Source: Lachnospiraceae bacterium
GTDB taxonomy: Bacteria; Bacillota; Clostridia; Lachnospirales; Lachnospiraceae
DNA length: 64,000 nucleotides
Assembly: GCA_017518185.1 (NCBI GenBank)
Contig: JAFWWB010000030.1
Coordinates: 20,606 to 84,605, forward strand
Direction: 5' to 3'
Shown here: positions 34,061-42,539 of the stretch, piece by piece
Layout: the number at the start of each line of letters is the position of its first letter
Position numbering within the stretch: the first letter of the stretch is position 1
Made by a program: the position numbers and the translations under genes
The notes under the pieces: generated by a model
The model's input: only the letters and a program-made list of their open reading frames with translations
Told to the model about the DNA's origin: nothing
Databases searched by the model: none

Positions 34061-34986
34061 TGGAGACGGAAGAAAAAGCTTTGCATACCGGCTTTGCGGC
34101 GCTGGCGGGAAGACCCAATGTGGGGAAATCCACGCTGATGAACACCCTTATCGGTGAGAAGATAGCCATCACCTCACCGAGGCCCCAGACCACCAGGAAC
34201 AGGATAAGGACCATCTATACCAGTGAGCGGGGGCAGATAATCTTCGTGGACACTCCGGGCATACATAAGTCGCGGAACCGTCTGGGGGATTACATGATGC
34301 AGGCCGTGAACCGTTCAGTGGCGGATGCAGATGTGGTGCTGTGGCTGGTGGAGCCCCTGGAGAAGGTGCCGGAGGCGGAGCTTAAGATAGCTGAAAAGCT
34401 TAAGGAGCTTAAGGCGCCGAAGATACTGGTGATCAATAAAACGGATACCGTAAAACCGCCGCAGCTCTTAAAGGTCATAGACGCATATAAGGATCTGTGC
34501 TCTTTTGCAGAGATAGTGCCGGTGTCGGCCCTTAAGGGAGACAATACGGAGGATCTGCTGGACTGCATATTCAGATACCTGCCGGAAGGGCCCATGTATT
34601 TTGAAGAGGACGAACTGACGGACCAGCCTATGCGGCAGCTGGCGGCGGAACTCATCAGGGAAAAGATCCTGAGGCTTATGGACAAGGAAGTGCCACACGG
34701 TGTGGCGGTGCTGATAGACAGGATGGAGTACAGGGAAAGCGGCGGAAGGACCATAGTGGACATAGATGCCACCATCGTCTGTGAGAAAGCATCCCATAAA
34801 GGCATCATCATCGGAAAGGGCGGGTCCATGCTCAAGAGCATAGGCTCGAAGGCCAGACCCGACATGGAGAAGATGCTGGGGGAGCAGGTCAATCTCAAAC
34901 TCTACGTAAAGGTAAGGGAGAACTGGAGGGACAATGATCTCTTTGTCTCCAACTTCGGATACAGAAAAGAGGATATAAGTGGCTGA
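34060..34986 (+). CDS. era: GTPase Era
   Basis: The 308-residue GTPase of 30S ribosome assembly has G1 GRPNVGKST, the G2 Thr in SPRPQTTRN, G3 DTPG, G4 NKTD and G5 in VPVSALKGD. The C-terminal KH domain, which binds the 3' end of 16S rRNA, has GIIIGKGGSMLK. ATG 34060 is chosen over an in-frame start 78 bases upstream, because it sits at the peptidase stop and gives the usual N-terminus. It overlaps recO. Confidence 0.96.
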   Translation: METEEKALHTGFAALAGRPNVGKSTLMNTLIGEKIAITSPRPQTTRNRIRTIYTSERGQIIFVDTPGIHKSRNRLGDYMMQAVNRSVADADVVLWLVEPLEKVPEAELKIAEKLKELKAPKILVINKTDTVKPPQLLKVIDAYKDLCSFAEIVPVSALKGDNTEDLLDCIFRYLPEGPMYFEEDELTDQPMRQLAAELIREKILRLMDKEVPHGVAVLIDRMEYRESGGRTIVDIDATIVCEKASHKGIIIGKGGSMLKSIGSKARPDMEKMLGEQVNLKLYVKVRENWRDNDLFVSNFGYRKEDISG

Positions 34987-35632
34987 AAGCTTTGAAACGG
35001 GGGGCATGATACTGCGCTCCGAAAGCTACGGTGAATACGACAGGCGGGTGGTGATCCTGAGCGTGGATGCGGGAAAGATCACAGCCTTCGCCAGAGGGGC
35101 CAGACGCCAGTCCAACCGGCTCATGGCTGCCACGGATCTCTTCATATATGCGGATTTCAGACTTTTTCCCGGCAGAAATGCCTACAGCATGACGGATGCG
35201 GCGGTGAAGAACTACTTCCCGGAGCTCCGCGCCGATTACGAGGCGGTGTTCTTCGGCATGTATTTCCTTGAGGTGATGGAACATTTCACCAGGGAGAACA
35301 ACGATGAGCGGGACAACTTAAAGCTCCTGTACCAGGCCTGCCGCGCGATCACCCATCCGGCCTACGACAGGAGGCTTGTGAAGACGGTGTTCGACCTGAA
35401 GGCCCTGATGCTGCAGGGGAGCTTTCACCGGGATCTGTATGAGACAGGCTATTCGGATACGGCGCGCTATACCCTGGATTTCCTGCTCAGGACTCCTGCG
35501 GAAAAGGTGTTCGGCTTTACCGTGATGGATGAGGTAAAAGGGGAGCTGGAACGTATAGCAGCGGCAGAGAACAGGCTCAGCAATGAGGGGCACAGATATA
35601 AGAGCGAAGAGATGCTGAAAACTCTTCTGTAA
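34979..35632 (+). CDS. recO: DNA repair protein RecO
   Basis: The 217-residue protein loads RecA through the RecFOR pathway. The N-terminal OB fold shows GMILRSESYGEYDRRVVILS and GKITAFARGARRQSNR. Residues about 95-150 have the helical segment with DNLKLLYQACRAI. It is shorter than usual (about 250) and the C-terminal Cys pair of the zinc motif seen in many homologues is absent. The start is GTG 34979, overlapping era by eight bases, a normal era-recO coupling. Confidence 0.85.
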   Translation: MAESFETGGMILRSESYGEYDRRVVILSVDAGKITAFARGARRQSNRLMAATDLFIYADFRLFPGRNAYSMTDAAVKNYFPELRADYEAVFFGMYFLEVMEHFTRENNDERDNLKLLYQACRAITHPAYDRRLVKTVFDLKALMLQGSFHRDLYETGYSDTARYTLDFLLRTPAEKVFGFTVMDEVKGELERIAAAENRLSNEGHRYKSEEMLKTLL

Positions 35633-35649
35633 AAAATTACATTTTTCTA

Positions 35650-35677
35650 TTGTTATATTTGTAAAATGTGCTAAAAT
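35650..35677 (+). promoter_or_regulatory. Promoter of the lipoprotein gene
   Basis: TTGTTA at 35650-35655, a 16-base spacer and TAAAAT at 35672-35677. The gene begins at 35716. Confidence 0.5.
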
Positions 35678-35715
35678 TACCCACGTATATTTATAGAGAG
35701 AAGAATTTTGATGAG

Positions 35716-36312
35716 ATGAAGTTATTCGGTAAGCTGTTTTTTATACTGCTTGCGCTGGTGCCGGTACTGGCTCTGGCGGGCTGTGCGGAGTATTCGGACG
35801 CGGATCCGTTAAAGGATTGTGTCAGGCTCTGCTCCGACGGAAAGCTGGAGGCCGTGCTGGTCAGAGATTTCTCCGGCGGTGATTACGATGAGACGGGGCT
35901 GGTGAGCTTTGTGGAAGAGGAGCTCGCTGCCTTTAATTCTGTTTACGGGGCCGACAGCGTAAGCCTTACAGGGCACAGCGTTAAGGACGGCAGTGTCAGT
36001 GTGGAACTTAAGTTCAGCGGCAGTGAAAGCTTTAACCGCTATATGGGTAGCGAGGTCTTTTACGGCAGTGTGCAGGAGGCCTACGATGCGGGCTACAATT
36101 TTTCGCAGGCTCTCTCAAAGGCCGGCGATCCCGAGCGCATCATAGGCAAACAGGATCTGATGAACATGGCTGACAAGCGCGTGTTCATACTGAAGGGCGA
36201 TATGCGGGTGACGGTTCCCGATGACATAGAGTATTATACCCAGGCCATGAAGGCGGTGGACGCGAAGACGGTGGAGAGCCAGACGACCGGAACATATTTC
36301 GTGCTTTACTGA
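35716..36312 (+). CDS. Lipoprotein of unknown function
   Basis: The 198-residue protein has a lipoprotein signal, ALAGC with Cys near residue 23. ATG 35716 is taken as the start because it begins the signal peptide; an in-frame ATG 48 bases upstream would add an unusual N-terminal extension. The mature part is small and mostly alpha/beta with a Tyr-rich region around MGSEVFYGSVQEAYDAGYN. I recognise no domain. It is upstream of glyS, but a gap of 85 bases separates them. Confidence 0.6.
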   Translation: MKLFGKLFFILLALVPVLALAGCAEYSDADPLKDCVRLCSDGKLEAVLVRDFSGGDYDETGLVSFVEEELAAFNSVYGADSVSLTGHSVKDGSVSVELKFSGSESFNRYMGSEVFYGSVQEAYDAGYNFSQALSKAGDPERIIGKQDLMNMADKRVFILKGDMRVTVPDDIEYYTQAMKAVDAKTVESQTTGTYFVLY

Positions 36313-36397
36313 GGTTTCATCAGTAATGTATGCCGCGGGATACCTTCCCGGGGCTTGAAGGACTATAAAACGGATATCATTTTCTGGAGGAGGAACG

Positions 36398-37798
36398 ATG
36401 GAAAAAACACTGGACAAGATTAAAAATCTCTGCAAAGGACGCGGTTTTATATATCCGGGTTCCGAGATCTACGGCGGACTGGCCAATACCTGGGACTACG
36501 GTAACCTGGGTGTGGAGCTGAAGAATAACGTAAAGAAGGCCTGGTGGCAGAAGTTCGTGCAGGAGAACCCCTACAACGTGGGTGTGGACTGCGCGATACT
36601 CATGAATCCGCAGACCTGGGTAGCCAGCGGACATCTGGGCAGCTTCTCAGATCCCCTCATGGACTGCAAGGAGTGCCATGAGCGCTTCCGTGCCGACAAG
36701 GTCATAGACGACTGGGCCAGGGAGAACGGTGTTACTCTCGAGAGCAGCGTGGACGGCTGGGACGGCGATAAGATGATGGCTTTCATTAAGGAGAACAGCA
36801 TTCCCTGTCCTTCCTGCGGAAAGCACAACTTCACCGATATCCGCCAGTTCAACCTTATGTTCAAGACCTTCCAGGGTGTTACCGAGGATGCATCCGCTAC
36901 GGTTTACCTGCGTCCCGAGACTGCCCAGGGTATATTTGTCAATTTCAGGAACGTGCAGCGTACCTCAAGGAGGAAGATCCCCTTCGGTATCGGCCAGATA
37001 GGAAAGAGCTTCAGGAACGAGATCACTCCCGGAAACTTTACCTTCCGTACCAGGGAGTTTGAGCAGATGGAGCTGGAATTCTTCTGCGAGCCCGGAACGG
37101 ATCTGGAGTGGTATGAGTATTGGAAGAAGTTCTGCAAGGACTGGCTGCTCTCCCTCGGCATGAAGGAGGAGGAGCTCCGTTTCAGGGAGCACGATCCCGA
37201 AGAGCTTGCTTTCTATTCCAAGGGCACCCAGGACATAGAGTATCTCTTCCCCACCATCGGCTGGGGTGAGCTCTGGGGCATCGCGGACCGTACCGATTAC
37301 GACCTTACCCAGCATCAGAACGTGTCCAAGCAGGACATGAGCTATTTTGATGAAGGAAAGAACGAGAAGTACATCCCCTATGTCATCGAGCCTTCACTGG
37401 GAGCCGACCGTATGGTGCTGGCATTCCTCTGTGCGGCTTACGACGAGGAGAACCTGGGCACCGAGGAGGCACCGGATATAAGGGTGGTGCTCCATTTCCA
37501 TCCTGCCATCGCACCCGTGAAGATCGGCGTGCTGCCTCTTTCCAGGAAGCTGAACGAGGGCGCCGAGAAGATCTTCACACAGCTTTCGAAGAAGTATTAC
37601 TGCGAGTTCGACGACAGAGGAGCCATAGGAAAGCGCTACCGTCGTCAGGACGAGATAGGTACTCCTTTCTGCATCACCTATGACTTTGATTCCGAAGAGG
37701 ATCACAAGGTCACGGTCAGGTTCCGTGACAGCATGGAGCAGGAGAGAGTAGCGATAGATGAGCTGGAGGCTTACTTCGCCGATAAGTTCAGTTTCTGA
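36398..37798 (+). CDS. glyS: Glycyl-tRNA synthetase, homodimeric type
   Basis: The 466-residue class II synthetase charges tRNA-Gly. The N-terminal segment has [22 protein letters not shown], motif 1 and 2 regions include [14 protein letters not shown] and [25 protein letters not shown], and motif 3 is EPSLGADRM. The anticodon-binding domain begins near residue 365 ([12 protein letters not shown]-like). It is the homodimeric form (like eukaryotic GlyRS), not the alpha2beta2 form. ATG 36398 has CTGGAGGAGGAACG before it. The roughly 85-base leader is too short for a T-box. Confidence 0.96.
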   Translation: MEKTLDKIKNLCKGRGFIYPGSEIYGGLANTWDYGNLGVELKNNVKKAWWQKFVQENPYNVGVDCAILMNPQTWVASGHLGSFSDPLMDCKECHERFRADKVIDDWARENGVTLESSVDGWDGDKMMAFIKENSIPCPSCGKHNFTDIRQFNLMFKTFQGVTEDASATVYLRPETAQGIFVNFRNVQRTSRRKIPFGIGQIGKSFRNEITPGNFTFRTREFEQMELEFFCEPGTDLEWYEYWKKFCKDWLLSLGMKEEELRFREHDPEELAFYSKGTQDIEYLFPTIGWGELWGIADRTDYDLTQHQNVSKQDMSYFDEGKNEKYIPYVIEPSLGADRMVLAFLCAAYDEENLGTEEAPDIRVVLHFHPAIAPVKIGVLPLSRKLNEGAEKIFTQLSKKYYCEFDDRGAIGKRYRRQDEIGTPFCITYDFDSEEDHKVTVRFRDSMEQERVAIDELEAYFADKFSF

Positions 37799-37822
37799 TA
37801 AAAAGCGTATCACACGGAACGG

Positions 37823-37851
37823 TTGACAGAAATTCTGAAGTGTGTTAACAT
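37823..37851 (+). promoter_or_regulatory. Promoter of rpsO
   Basis: A perfect TTGACA at 37823-37828, 17-base spacer and TAACAT at 37846-37851. Transcription should start near 37858. Confidence 0.85.
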
Positions 37852-37857
37852 ATTGAC

Positions 37858-37945
37858 CGTTGTGTAAGTGACCGCATCTGAGCGGAAGGAGTCTCCGACC
37901 GCCGTCCCGGATACGGCCGAATAAATAATACAGGAGGAAAAGAAA
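37858..37945 (+). promoter_or_regulatory. rpsO leader, possible S15 feedback site
   Basis: An 88-base GC-rich leader with CGGAAGGAGTCTCCG and GCCGTCCCGGATACGGC foldable elements, followed by AGGAGGAAAAG before ATG 37946. S15 represses its own mRNA in several bacteria by binding such a leader; this site is inferred from position and foldability only. Confidence 0.35.
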
Positions 37946-38212
37946 ATGATATCTGCAGAAAAGAAGCAGGCCATCATGAAGGAGTTTGCGCGTTCCGAGG
38001 GAGATACCGGTTCACCCGAGGTACAGGTGGCTGTACTGAGCGCCAGGATCGAGGAGCTTACGGCTCATCTCAAGGAGCATCCCCTTGATCACCATTCAAG
38101 GCGCGGTATGTATATGCTCATAGGTAAGCGCCGCGGACTTCTTGATTATCTGATGCAGAAGGATATCGAGAGATACCGTGCACTTATCGAGAAGCTCGGA
38201 CTTCGTAAGTAA
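37946..38212 (+). CDS. rpsO: 30S ribosomal protein uS15
   Basis: The 88-residue ribosomal protein is full length. Hallmarks are [32 protein letters not shown] and [11 protein letters not shown]. It has its own strong promoter and a strong terminator, and is followed by pnp, a conserved neighbourhood. Confidence 0.97.
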   Translation: MISAEKKQAIMKEFARSEGDTGSPEVQVAVLSARIEELTAHLKEHPLDHHSRRGMYMLIGKRRGLLDYLMQKDIERYRALIEKLGLRK

Positions 38213-38221
38213 GGAAAAATG

Positions 38222-38260
38222 ATCGGATAGGGGGTGCAGTCCTGCCCCTATCCGATTTTT
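38222..38260 (+). terminator. Terminator of rpsO
   Basis: A perfect 12-bp stem, ATCGGATAGGGG (38222-38233) with CCCCTATCCGAT (38245-38256), loop 11 bases, then TTTT. Read-through would be needed for rpsO-pnp cotranscription. Confidence 0.88.
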
Positions 38261-38263
38261 CTG

Positions 38264-38347
38264 AAGGAAAGATCGTCAGCGAGACCACTGAATAATGCTG
38301 CCGGGCGCAGCATTGCTCAGTGTTTTCGGGGCCTTCTTTCCGGAGGA
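38264..38347 (+). promoter_or_regulatory. Branched leader structure upstream of pnp
   Basis: A hairpin pairs CACTGA (38286-38291) with TCAGTG (38317-38322) and AATGCTGC (38294-38301) with GCAGCATT (38307-38314), then TTTT. A further closing pair GGAAAG (around 38266) with CTTTCC (around 38336) is possible. In several bacteria the pnp leader is a processed stem-loop through which PNPase controls its own message; this could be an equivalent or an attenuator. Confidence 0.45.
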
Positions 38348-38404
38348 GTAACACAGGCAGGTCGGAAGACCTTTATTTGGCTAAAGCCAGGAAAGAGAGG
38401 CAAC

Positions 38405-40501
38405 ATGTACAAAACTTACAGCATTGAGATCGGAGGGCGTACGCTTTCCGTGGACATCGGAAGGGTATCTGCCCAGGCAAACGGTGCGGCATTCATGCAT
38501 TACGGGGACACTACGGTGCTCTCCACTGCTACTGCATCCGAGAAGCCCAGGGACGGCATAGATTTCTTCCCGCTGTCCGTTGAATATGAAGAGAAGATGT
38601 ATTCCGTGGGAAAGATCCCCGGAGGCTTCAATAAGAGGGAGGGTAAGGCTAGCGAGAATGCAGTGCTCACCAGCCGTGTCATAGACAGACCCATGCGTCC
38701 TCTCTTCCCCAAGGATTACCGCAATGACGTGACCCTTGACAACCTGGTGATGAGCGTGGATCCCGACTGCCGTCCCGAGCTGGTGGCAATGCTGGGAAGC
38801 GCGATCGCTACCTGCATATCCGACATACCTTTCGACGGCCCCTGCGCAATGACCCAGATGGGCATGATCGACGGCAACCTCATCGTGAACCCTACCCAGC
38901 AGCAGTGGAAGGAAGGTGACCTTAAGCTTACCGTGGCTTCCACTGCACAGAAGGTCATCATGATCGAGGCAGGCGCCAACGAGATACCCGAGTCAAAGAT
39001 GCTGGAGGCTATCTACACCGCGCATGACGTTAACCAGAAGATAATCGCCTGGATCAACGACATGGTGGCAGAGGTGGGCAAGCCCAAGCACAGCTATGAG
39101 AGCTGCGCTATACCCCAGGAGCTCTTCGATAAGATGAAGGAAGTGGTGCCTCCCGCAGAGATGGAGGTGGCTGTATTCACCGACGAGAAGCAGAAGAGAG
39201 AGGCCAATATCTCCGCTATCAGAGACAGGCTCGAGGCTGCCCTTGAGGGCAACGACGAGTGGCTGGCCATCCTTGGCGAGGCCCTTTACCAGTATGAGAA
39301 GAAGACCGTGCGCAAGATGATCCTCAAGGATCACAAGCGTCCCGACGGCAGAGAGCTTACCCAGATAAGGAAGCTGGCAGCCGAGGTGGACATCATCCCC
39401 AGGGTCCACGGTTCTGCAATGTTCACCAGAGGACAGACCCAGATCTGCAACGTTACCACACTTGCGCCTCTTTCCGAGGCTCAGAAGGTGGACGGCCTGG
39501 ATGACAATGTAAAGCTTAAGAGATACATACATCATTACAACTTCCCTTCCTATTCCGTAGGTGAGACCAAGGTCAGCCGCGGCCCCGGAAGAAGAGAGAT
39601 AGGCCACGGAGCCCTGGCAGAGAGAGCACTGCTCCCGGTACTTCCCAGCGAGGAGGATTTCCCTTACGCTATCCGTACAGTCAGCGAGACCTTTGAGTCC
39701 AACGGTTCCACCTCCATGGCGTCCACCTGTGCATCCTGTATGTCACTGATGGCAGCCGGTGTACCTATCAAAAAGATGGTGGCAGGTATCTCCTGCGGCC
39801 TTGTTACCGGCGATACCGATGACGATTTCGTGCTCCTTACCGATATCCAGGGCCTGGAGGATTTCTTCGGCGATATGGACTTCAAGGTGACCGGTACCGT
39901 GGACGGCATCACTGCCATCCAGATGGATATAAAGATCCACGGTCTTACCAGACCCATCGTTGAGGGCGCTATCGCAAGATGCCGCGATGCAAGACTCTTC
40001 ATCATGGAGAACTGCATGAAGCCCGCTATCGCAGAGCCCAGAGCTACCGTTAACGAGTATGCTCCCAAGATCATCCAGATCAGCATCGATCCCGAGAAGA
40101 TCGGCGATGTTGTTGGCCAGAGAGGCAAGACCATCAACGAGATCATCGCCCGCACCGGCGTTAAGATCGACATCACCGATGACGGCGCCGTCAGCGTATG
40201 CGGCACCGATCCCGCTGCTATGGATCAGGCTGTCAAGATGATCGAGACCATAGTCACCGAGTTTGAGGAAGGCCAGGTCTTCGCAGGCAAGGTCGTAAGC
40301 ATCAAGGACTTCGGCGCATTCGTGGAGTTCGCTCCCGGCAAGGAAGGCATGGTGCACATCTCACGTATAGCAAACCGCCGCATCGACAAGGTGGAGGATG
40401 TGCTGAGCGTGGGAGATGACGTTAAGGTCATCTGCCTCGGAAAGGATCCCAAGAATCCCGGAAGGTATACCTTCTCCATGAAGGACTGCCCCCAGGAGTA
40501 A
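38405..40501 (+). CDS. pnp: Polyribonucleotide nucleotidyltransferase (PNPase)
   Basis: The 698-residue phosphorolytic exoribonuclease of mRNA decay starts with MYKTYSIEIGGRTLSVDIGR at ATG 38405 with AGAGAGGCAAC upstream; the frame is open 57 codons further upstream but that region is the structured leader. Two RNase PH domains are visible: RPLFPKDYRNDV in the first and FTRGQTQ, FSVGE-like and GRREIGHG in the second. A KH domain (VVGQRGKTINEIIA) and an S1 domain (FAGKVVSIKDFGAFVEF) complete it. A terminator follows. Confidence 0.97.
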   Translation: MYKTYSIEIGGRTLSVDIGRVSAQANGAAFMHYGDTTVLSTATASEKPRDGIDFFPLSVEYEEKMYSVGKIPGGFNKREGKASENAVLTSRVIDRPMRPLFPKDYRNDVTLDNLVMSVDPDCRPELVAMLGSAIATCISDIPFDGPCAMTQMGMIDGNLIVNPTQQQWKEGDLKLTVASTAQKVIMIEAGANEIPESKMLEAIYTAHDVNQKIIAWINDMVAEVGKPKHSYESCAIPQELFDKMKEVVPPAEMEVAVFTDEKQKREANISAIRDRLEAALEGNDEWLAILGEALYQYEKKTVRKMILKDHKRPDGRELTQIRKLAAEVDIIPRVHGSAMFTRGQTQICNVTTLAPLSEAQKVDGLDDNVKLKRYIHHYNFPSYSVGETKVSRGPGRREIGHGALAERALLPVLPSEEDFPYAIRTVSETFESNGSTSMASTCASCMSLMAAGVPIKKMVAGISCGLVTGDTDDDFVLLTDIQGLEDFFGDMDFKVTGTVDGITAIQMDIKIHGLTRPIVEGAIARCRDARLFIMENCMKPAIAEPRATVNEYAPKIIQISIDPEKIGDVVGQRGKTINEIIARTGVKIDITDDGAVSVCGTDPAAMDQAVKMIETIVTEFEEGQVFAGKVVSIKDFGAFVEFAPGKEGMVHISRIANRRIDKVEDVLSVGDDVKVICLGKDPKNPGRYTFSMKDCPQE

Positions 40502-40526
40502 CGGGCTGATTTGAAAGAAAACATGA

Positions 40527-40554
40527 GGGACGGCTCTTAAGGGCCGTTCCTTTT
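40527..40554 (+). terminator. Terminator of pnp
   Basis: A 10-bp stem (40527-40536 with 40541-40550, containing GACGGC and GCCGTT with G-T pairs), TTAA loop, then TTTT. Confidence 0.85.
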
Positions 40555-40567
40555 CTTGAAAAAACAC

Positions 40568-40596
40568 TTGAAATATTCCGGGCTATCATGTATAGT
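40568..40596 (+). promoter_or_regulatory. Promoter of efp
   Basis: TTGAAA at 40568-40573, a 17-base spacer and TATAGT at 40591-40596, giving a leader of about 35 bases with AGGAGG. Confidence 0.8.
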
Positions 40597-40638
40597 ATAC
40601 GGGTATTGTCGCATTGAAAAATCAGGAGGACGTTAGAG

Positions 40639-41196
40639 ATGATTTCTGCAGGTGATTTCAGAAATGGTATGACTATTGAGCTGGATAACAGCGTATACCA
40701 GATAATCGAATTTCAGCATGTTAAGCCCGGAAAGGGTGCCGCTTTCGTAAGGACCAAGCTTAAGGATATCAAGAACGGCGGCGTGGTGGAGAGAACCTTC
40801 AGACCCACCGAGAAGTGCCCGCAGGCGCGTATCGACAGAAAAGAGATGCAGTATCTGTATTCGGACGGCGATCTTTACAACTTCATGGATACCGAGAACT
40901 ATGAGCAGATAGCTCTTAATTCCGATGCTATCGGCGATACTCTCAAGTTCGTGAAGGAAAATGATATGGTAAAGATCCTTTCCCACAACGGATCTGTTTT
41001 CGCTATAGAGCCCCCTCTGTTTGTGGAGCTTGACGTTACCGATACCGAGCCCGGCTTCAAGGGTGATACGGCTACCGGCGCATCCAAGCCCGCTACTGTA
41101 GAGACCGGTGCACAGGTGTCTGTTCCCCTCTTCGTTGAGGTGGGTGACAAGATCAAGATCGACACCAGAACAGGCGAGTATCTCAGCAGGGTATAA
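40639..41196 (+). CDS. efp: Elongation factor P
   Basis: The 185-residue translation factor relieves stalling at polyproline. Three beta-barrel domains are expected; the loop [17 protein letters not shown] carries the tip Lys (K32 region, in PGKG) that is modified in some bacteria. The C-terminal domain has [22 protein letters not shown] and the end GEYLSRV. No modification gene was seen in the window. It has its own promoter and terminator. Confidence 0.96.
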   Translation: MISAGDFRNGMTIELDNSVYQIIEFQHVKPGKGAAFVRTKLKDIKNGGVVERTFRPTEKCPQARIDRKEMQYLYSDGDLYNFMDTENYEQIALNSDAIGDTLKFVKENDMVKILSHNGSVFAIEPPLFVELDVTDTEPGFKGDTATGASKPATVETGAQVSVPLFVEVGDKIKIDTRTGEYLSRV

Positions 41197-41230
41197 GCCG
41201 GATCATCTGATCTTTCATACAGGAAGATGT

Positions 41231-41264
41231 AAGACAATGCAGGTAACTGTGTTGTCTTTTTTTG
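41231..41264 (+). terminator. Terminator of efp
   Basis: AAGACAATGCAG (41231-41242) pairs with CTGTGTTGTCTT (41247-41258) over a GTAA loop, then a long T-run. It stands 26 bases before the next gene. Confidence 0.85.
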
Positions 41265-41289
41265 TATTAAAATTCAGGAGGAAGGATCT

Positions 41290-42324
41290 ATGAATATGGA
41301 AAGATTCAGGGATAAGCTTATGACGGCTCTCAGGGAGTATACCGGAGAAGAAGCCGAGATAAGAACGGAAGGTATCAGAAAAAACAACGGTGTGATGCTC
41401 ACGGGCATATATGTATACCGGAAGGGTGTTGATGTTACACCGACTATTTATCTGGAGGAGTATTATAAAAGATACGAGGAAGGAGAGACCTTTGCTTCCA
41501 TCATGCGTGAGATAACGGGACTGCTGGAGGAAAAGGGAAGGGTAAGCGGCTTTGACGTCAGCTCTTTTACATCATTTGAGAGCGCTTCGGGACGTATAGT
41601 CATGAAGCTCATAAACGCGGAAAAGAACAGGGAGCTTCTTGAGAGTGTGCCCCATATCCCGTTCCTTGATCTGGCCATCGTCTTTTATTACATACTCGGA
41701 GACGTGGATTACGGAAATGCCTCGATACAGATAAACCGGAAGCATATGGAGATGTGGGGAGCAGACATGGAGGATATCTGCGAGCTGGCCAGGAAGAATT
41801 CACCGGTCCTGCTCCCGGGAGAGATCCTGCCCATGGAGGAACTTATGAGGGGGATACTGACCCAGGATGTAAAGCGCAATATGAAGGACCAGGTGGATGA
41901 GAGCGAACTGGAAGAAATGGTGGAGGGCATGATGAACTGCGCGCTGGGCGGAAATGATGCCGGTATCCCCATGTTCATACTTACCAACAGCCGCAGATAT
42001 TTCGGGGCTGCTGCGCTGTTATACCCCGATATACTGGAAAGCTTTGCGGAACGTACCGGAGGCGGCATATTTATACTGCCCTCGTCCATTCATGAAGTGA
42101 TACTGCTGGCGGATGACGGTACCATGGATGTCAGGGAGCTCCGTGAGATGGTGCGCACTGTGAACGAGACCCAGGTGGCGGCGGAAGAGGTACTTTCGGA
42201 TGAGGTGTATTACTACGATCCCGCTGAACGGCAGGTGAAGATCATGAGCTGTGCTGACAGGGCGGCCGGCTATGAAGACGATGAGATCTCTTTGGATGAG
42301 GAAGAGCTTGAAGTGACGGTTTAG
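41290..42324 (+). CDS. DUF5688 family protein
   Basis: The 344-residue soluble protein has the features of DUF5688, a family of Lachnospiraceae: KNNGVMLTGIYV, TPTIYLEEYYKRYEEGE near residue 60, PHIPFLDLAIVFYYIL near 130 and ALLYPDILESFAE near residue 240. Function is unknown. ATG 41290 follows AGGAGGAAGG at a spacing of six; a second ATG lies two codons later. A hairpin with an 8-bp stem (42352-42369, no T-run) follows the stop. Confidence 0.8.
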   Translation: MNMERFRDKLMTALREYTGEEAEIRTEGIRKNNGVMLTGIYVYRKGVDVTPTIYLEEYYKRYEEGETFASIMREITGLLEEKGRVSGFDVSSFTSFESASGRIVMKLINAEKNRELLESVPHIPFLDLAIVFYYILGDVDYGNASIQINRKHMEMWGADMEDICELARKNSPVLLPGEILPMEELMRGILTQDVKRNMKDQVDESELEEMVEGMMNCALGGNDAGIPMFILTNSRRYFGAAALLYPDILESFAERTGGGIFILPSSIHEVILLADDGTMDVRELREMVRTVNETQVAAEEVLSDEVYYYDPAERQVKIMSCADRAAGYEDDEISLDEEELEVTV

Positions 42325-42416
42325 GAACTGCAGCATACCTTTCTCCGGGCTTGACGGACTCCCCGGAGATATTGTCATAGCGCAGTGCAGCGGGCTTTGC
42401 GTTAACATAAATCTAC

Positions 42417-42445
42417 TGGACAAAAAACAGCTGATATGATAAGAT
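42417..42445 (+). promoter_or_regulatory. Promoter of tRNA-Arg
   Basis: TGGACA at 42417-42422, a 17-base spacer and TAAGAT at 42440-42445; start near 42452, four bases before the tRNA. Confidence 0.7.
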
Positions 42446-42455
42446 AACACGGTGC

Positions 42456-42527
42456 GCACCCGTAGGCTAATGGATAGACCGGTGGCCTCCGACGCCATTG
42501 ATGCAGGTTCGATCCCTGCCGGGTGCA
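42456..42527 (+). tRNA. tRNA-Arg (anticodon CCG)
   Basis: Acceptor arms GCACCCG and CGGGTGC pair over seven bases, with discriminator A at 42527. The anticodon stem GTGGC/GCCAT encloses the loop CTCCGAC with anticodon CCG. The T arm GCAGG-TTCGATC-CCTGC is perfect; the D stem is weaker, with one mismatch. CCA is not encoded. A promoter lies directly upstream, and a coding gene starts 13 bases downstream without an intervening terminator. Confidence 0.93.
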
Positions 42528-42539
42528 TATTGGTGTTTT

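Noticed and set aside
36313-36397. T-box riboswitch before glyS
   Set aside because: The gap is only 85 bases, with no T-box sequence or specifier loop.
38234-38404. 57-codon N-terminal extension of PNPase
   Set aside because: The region is the rpsO terminator and structured leader; the normal PNPase N-terminus begins at 38405.
42352-42369. Terminator after the DUF5688 gene
   Set aside because: A good 8-bp stem, but no T-run on either strand.
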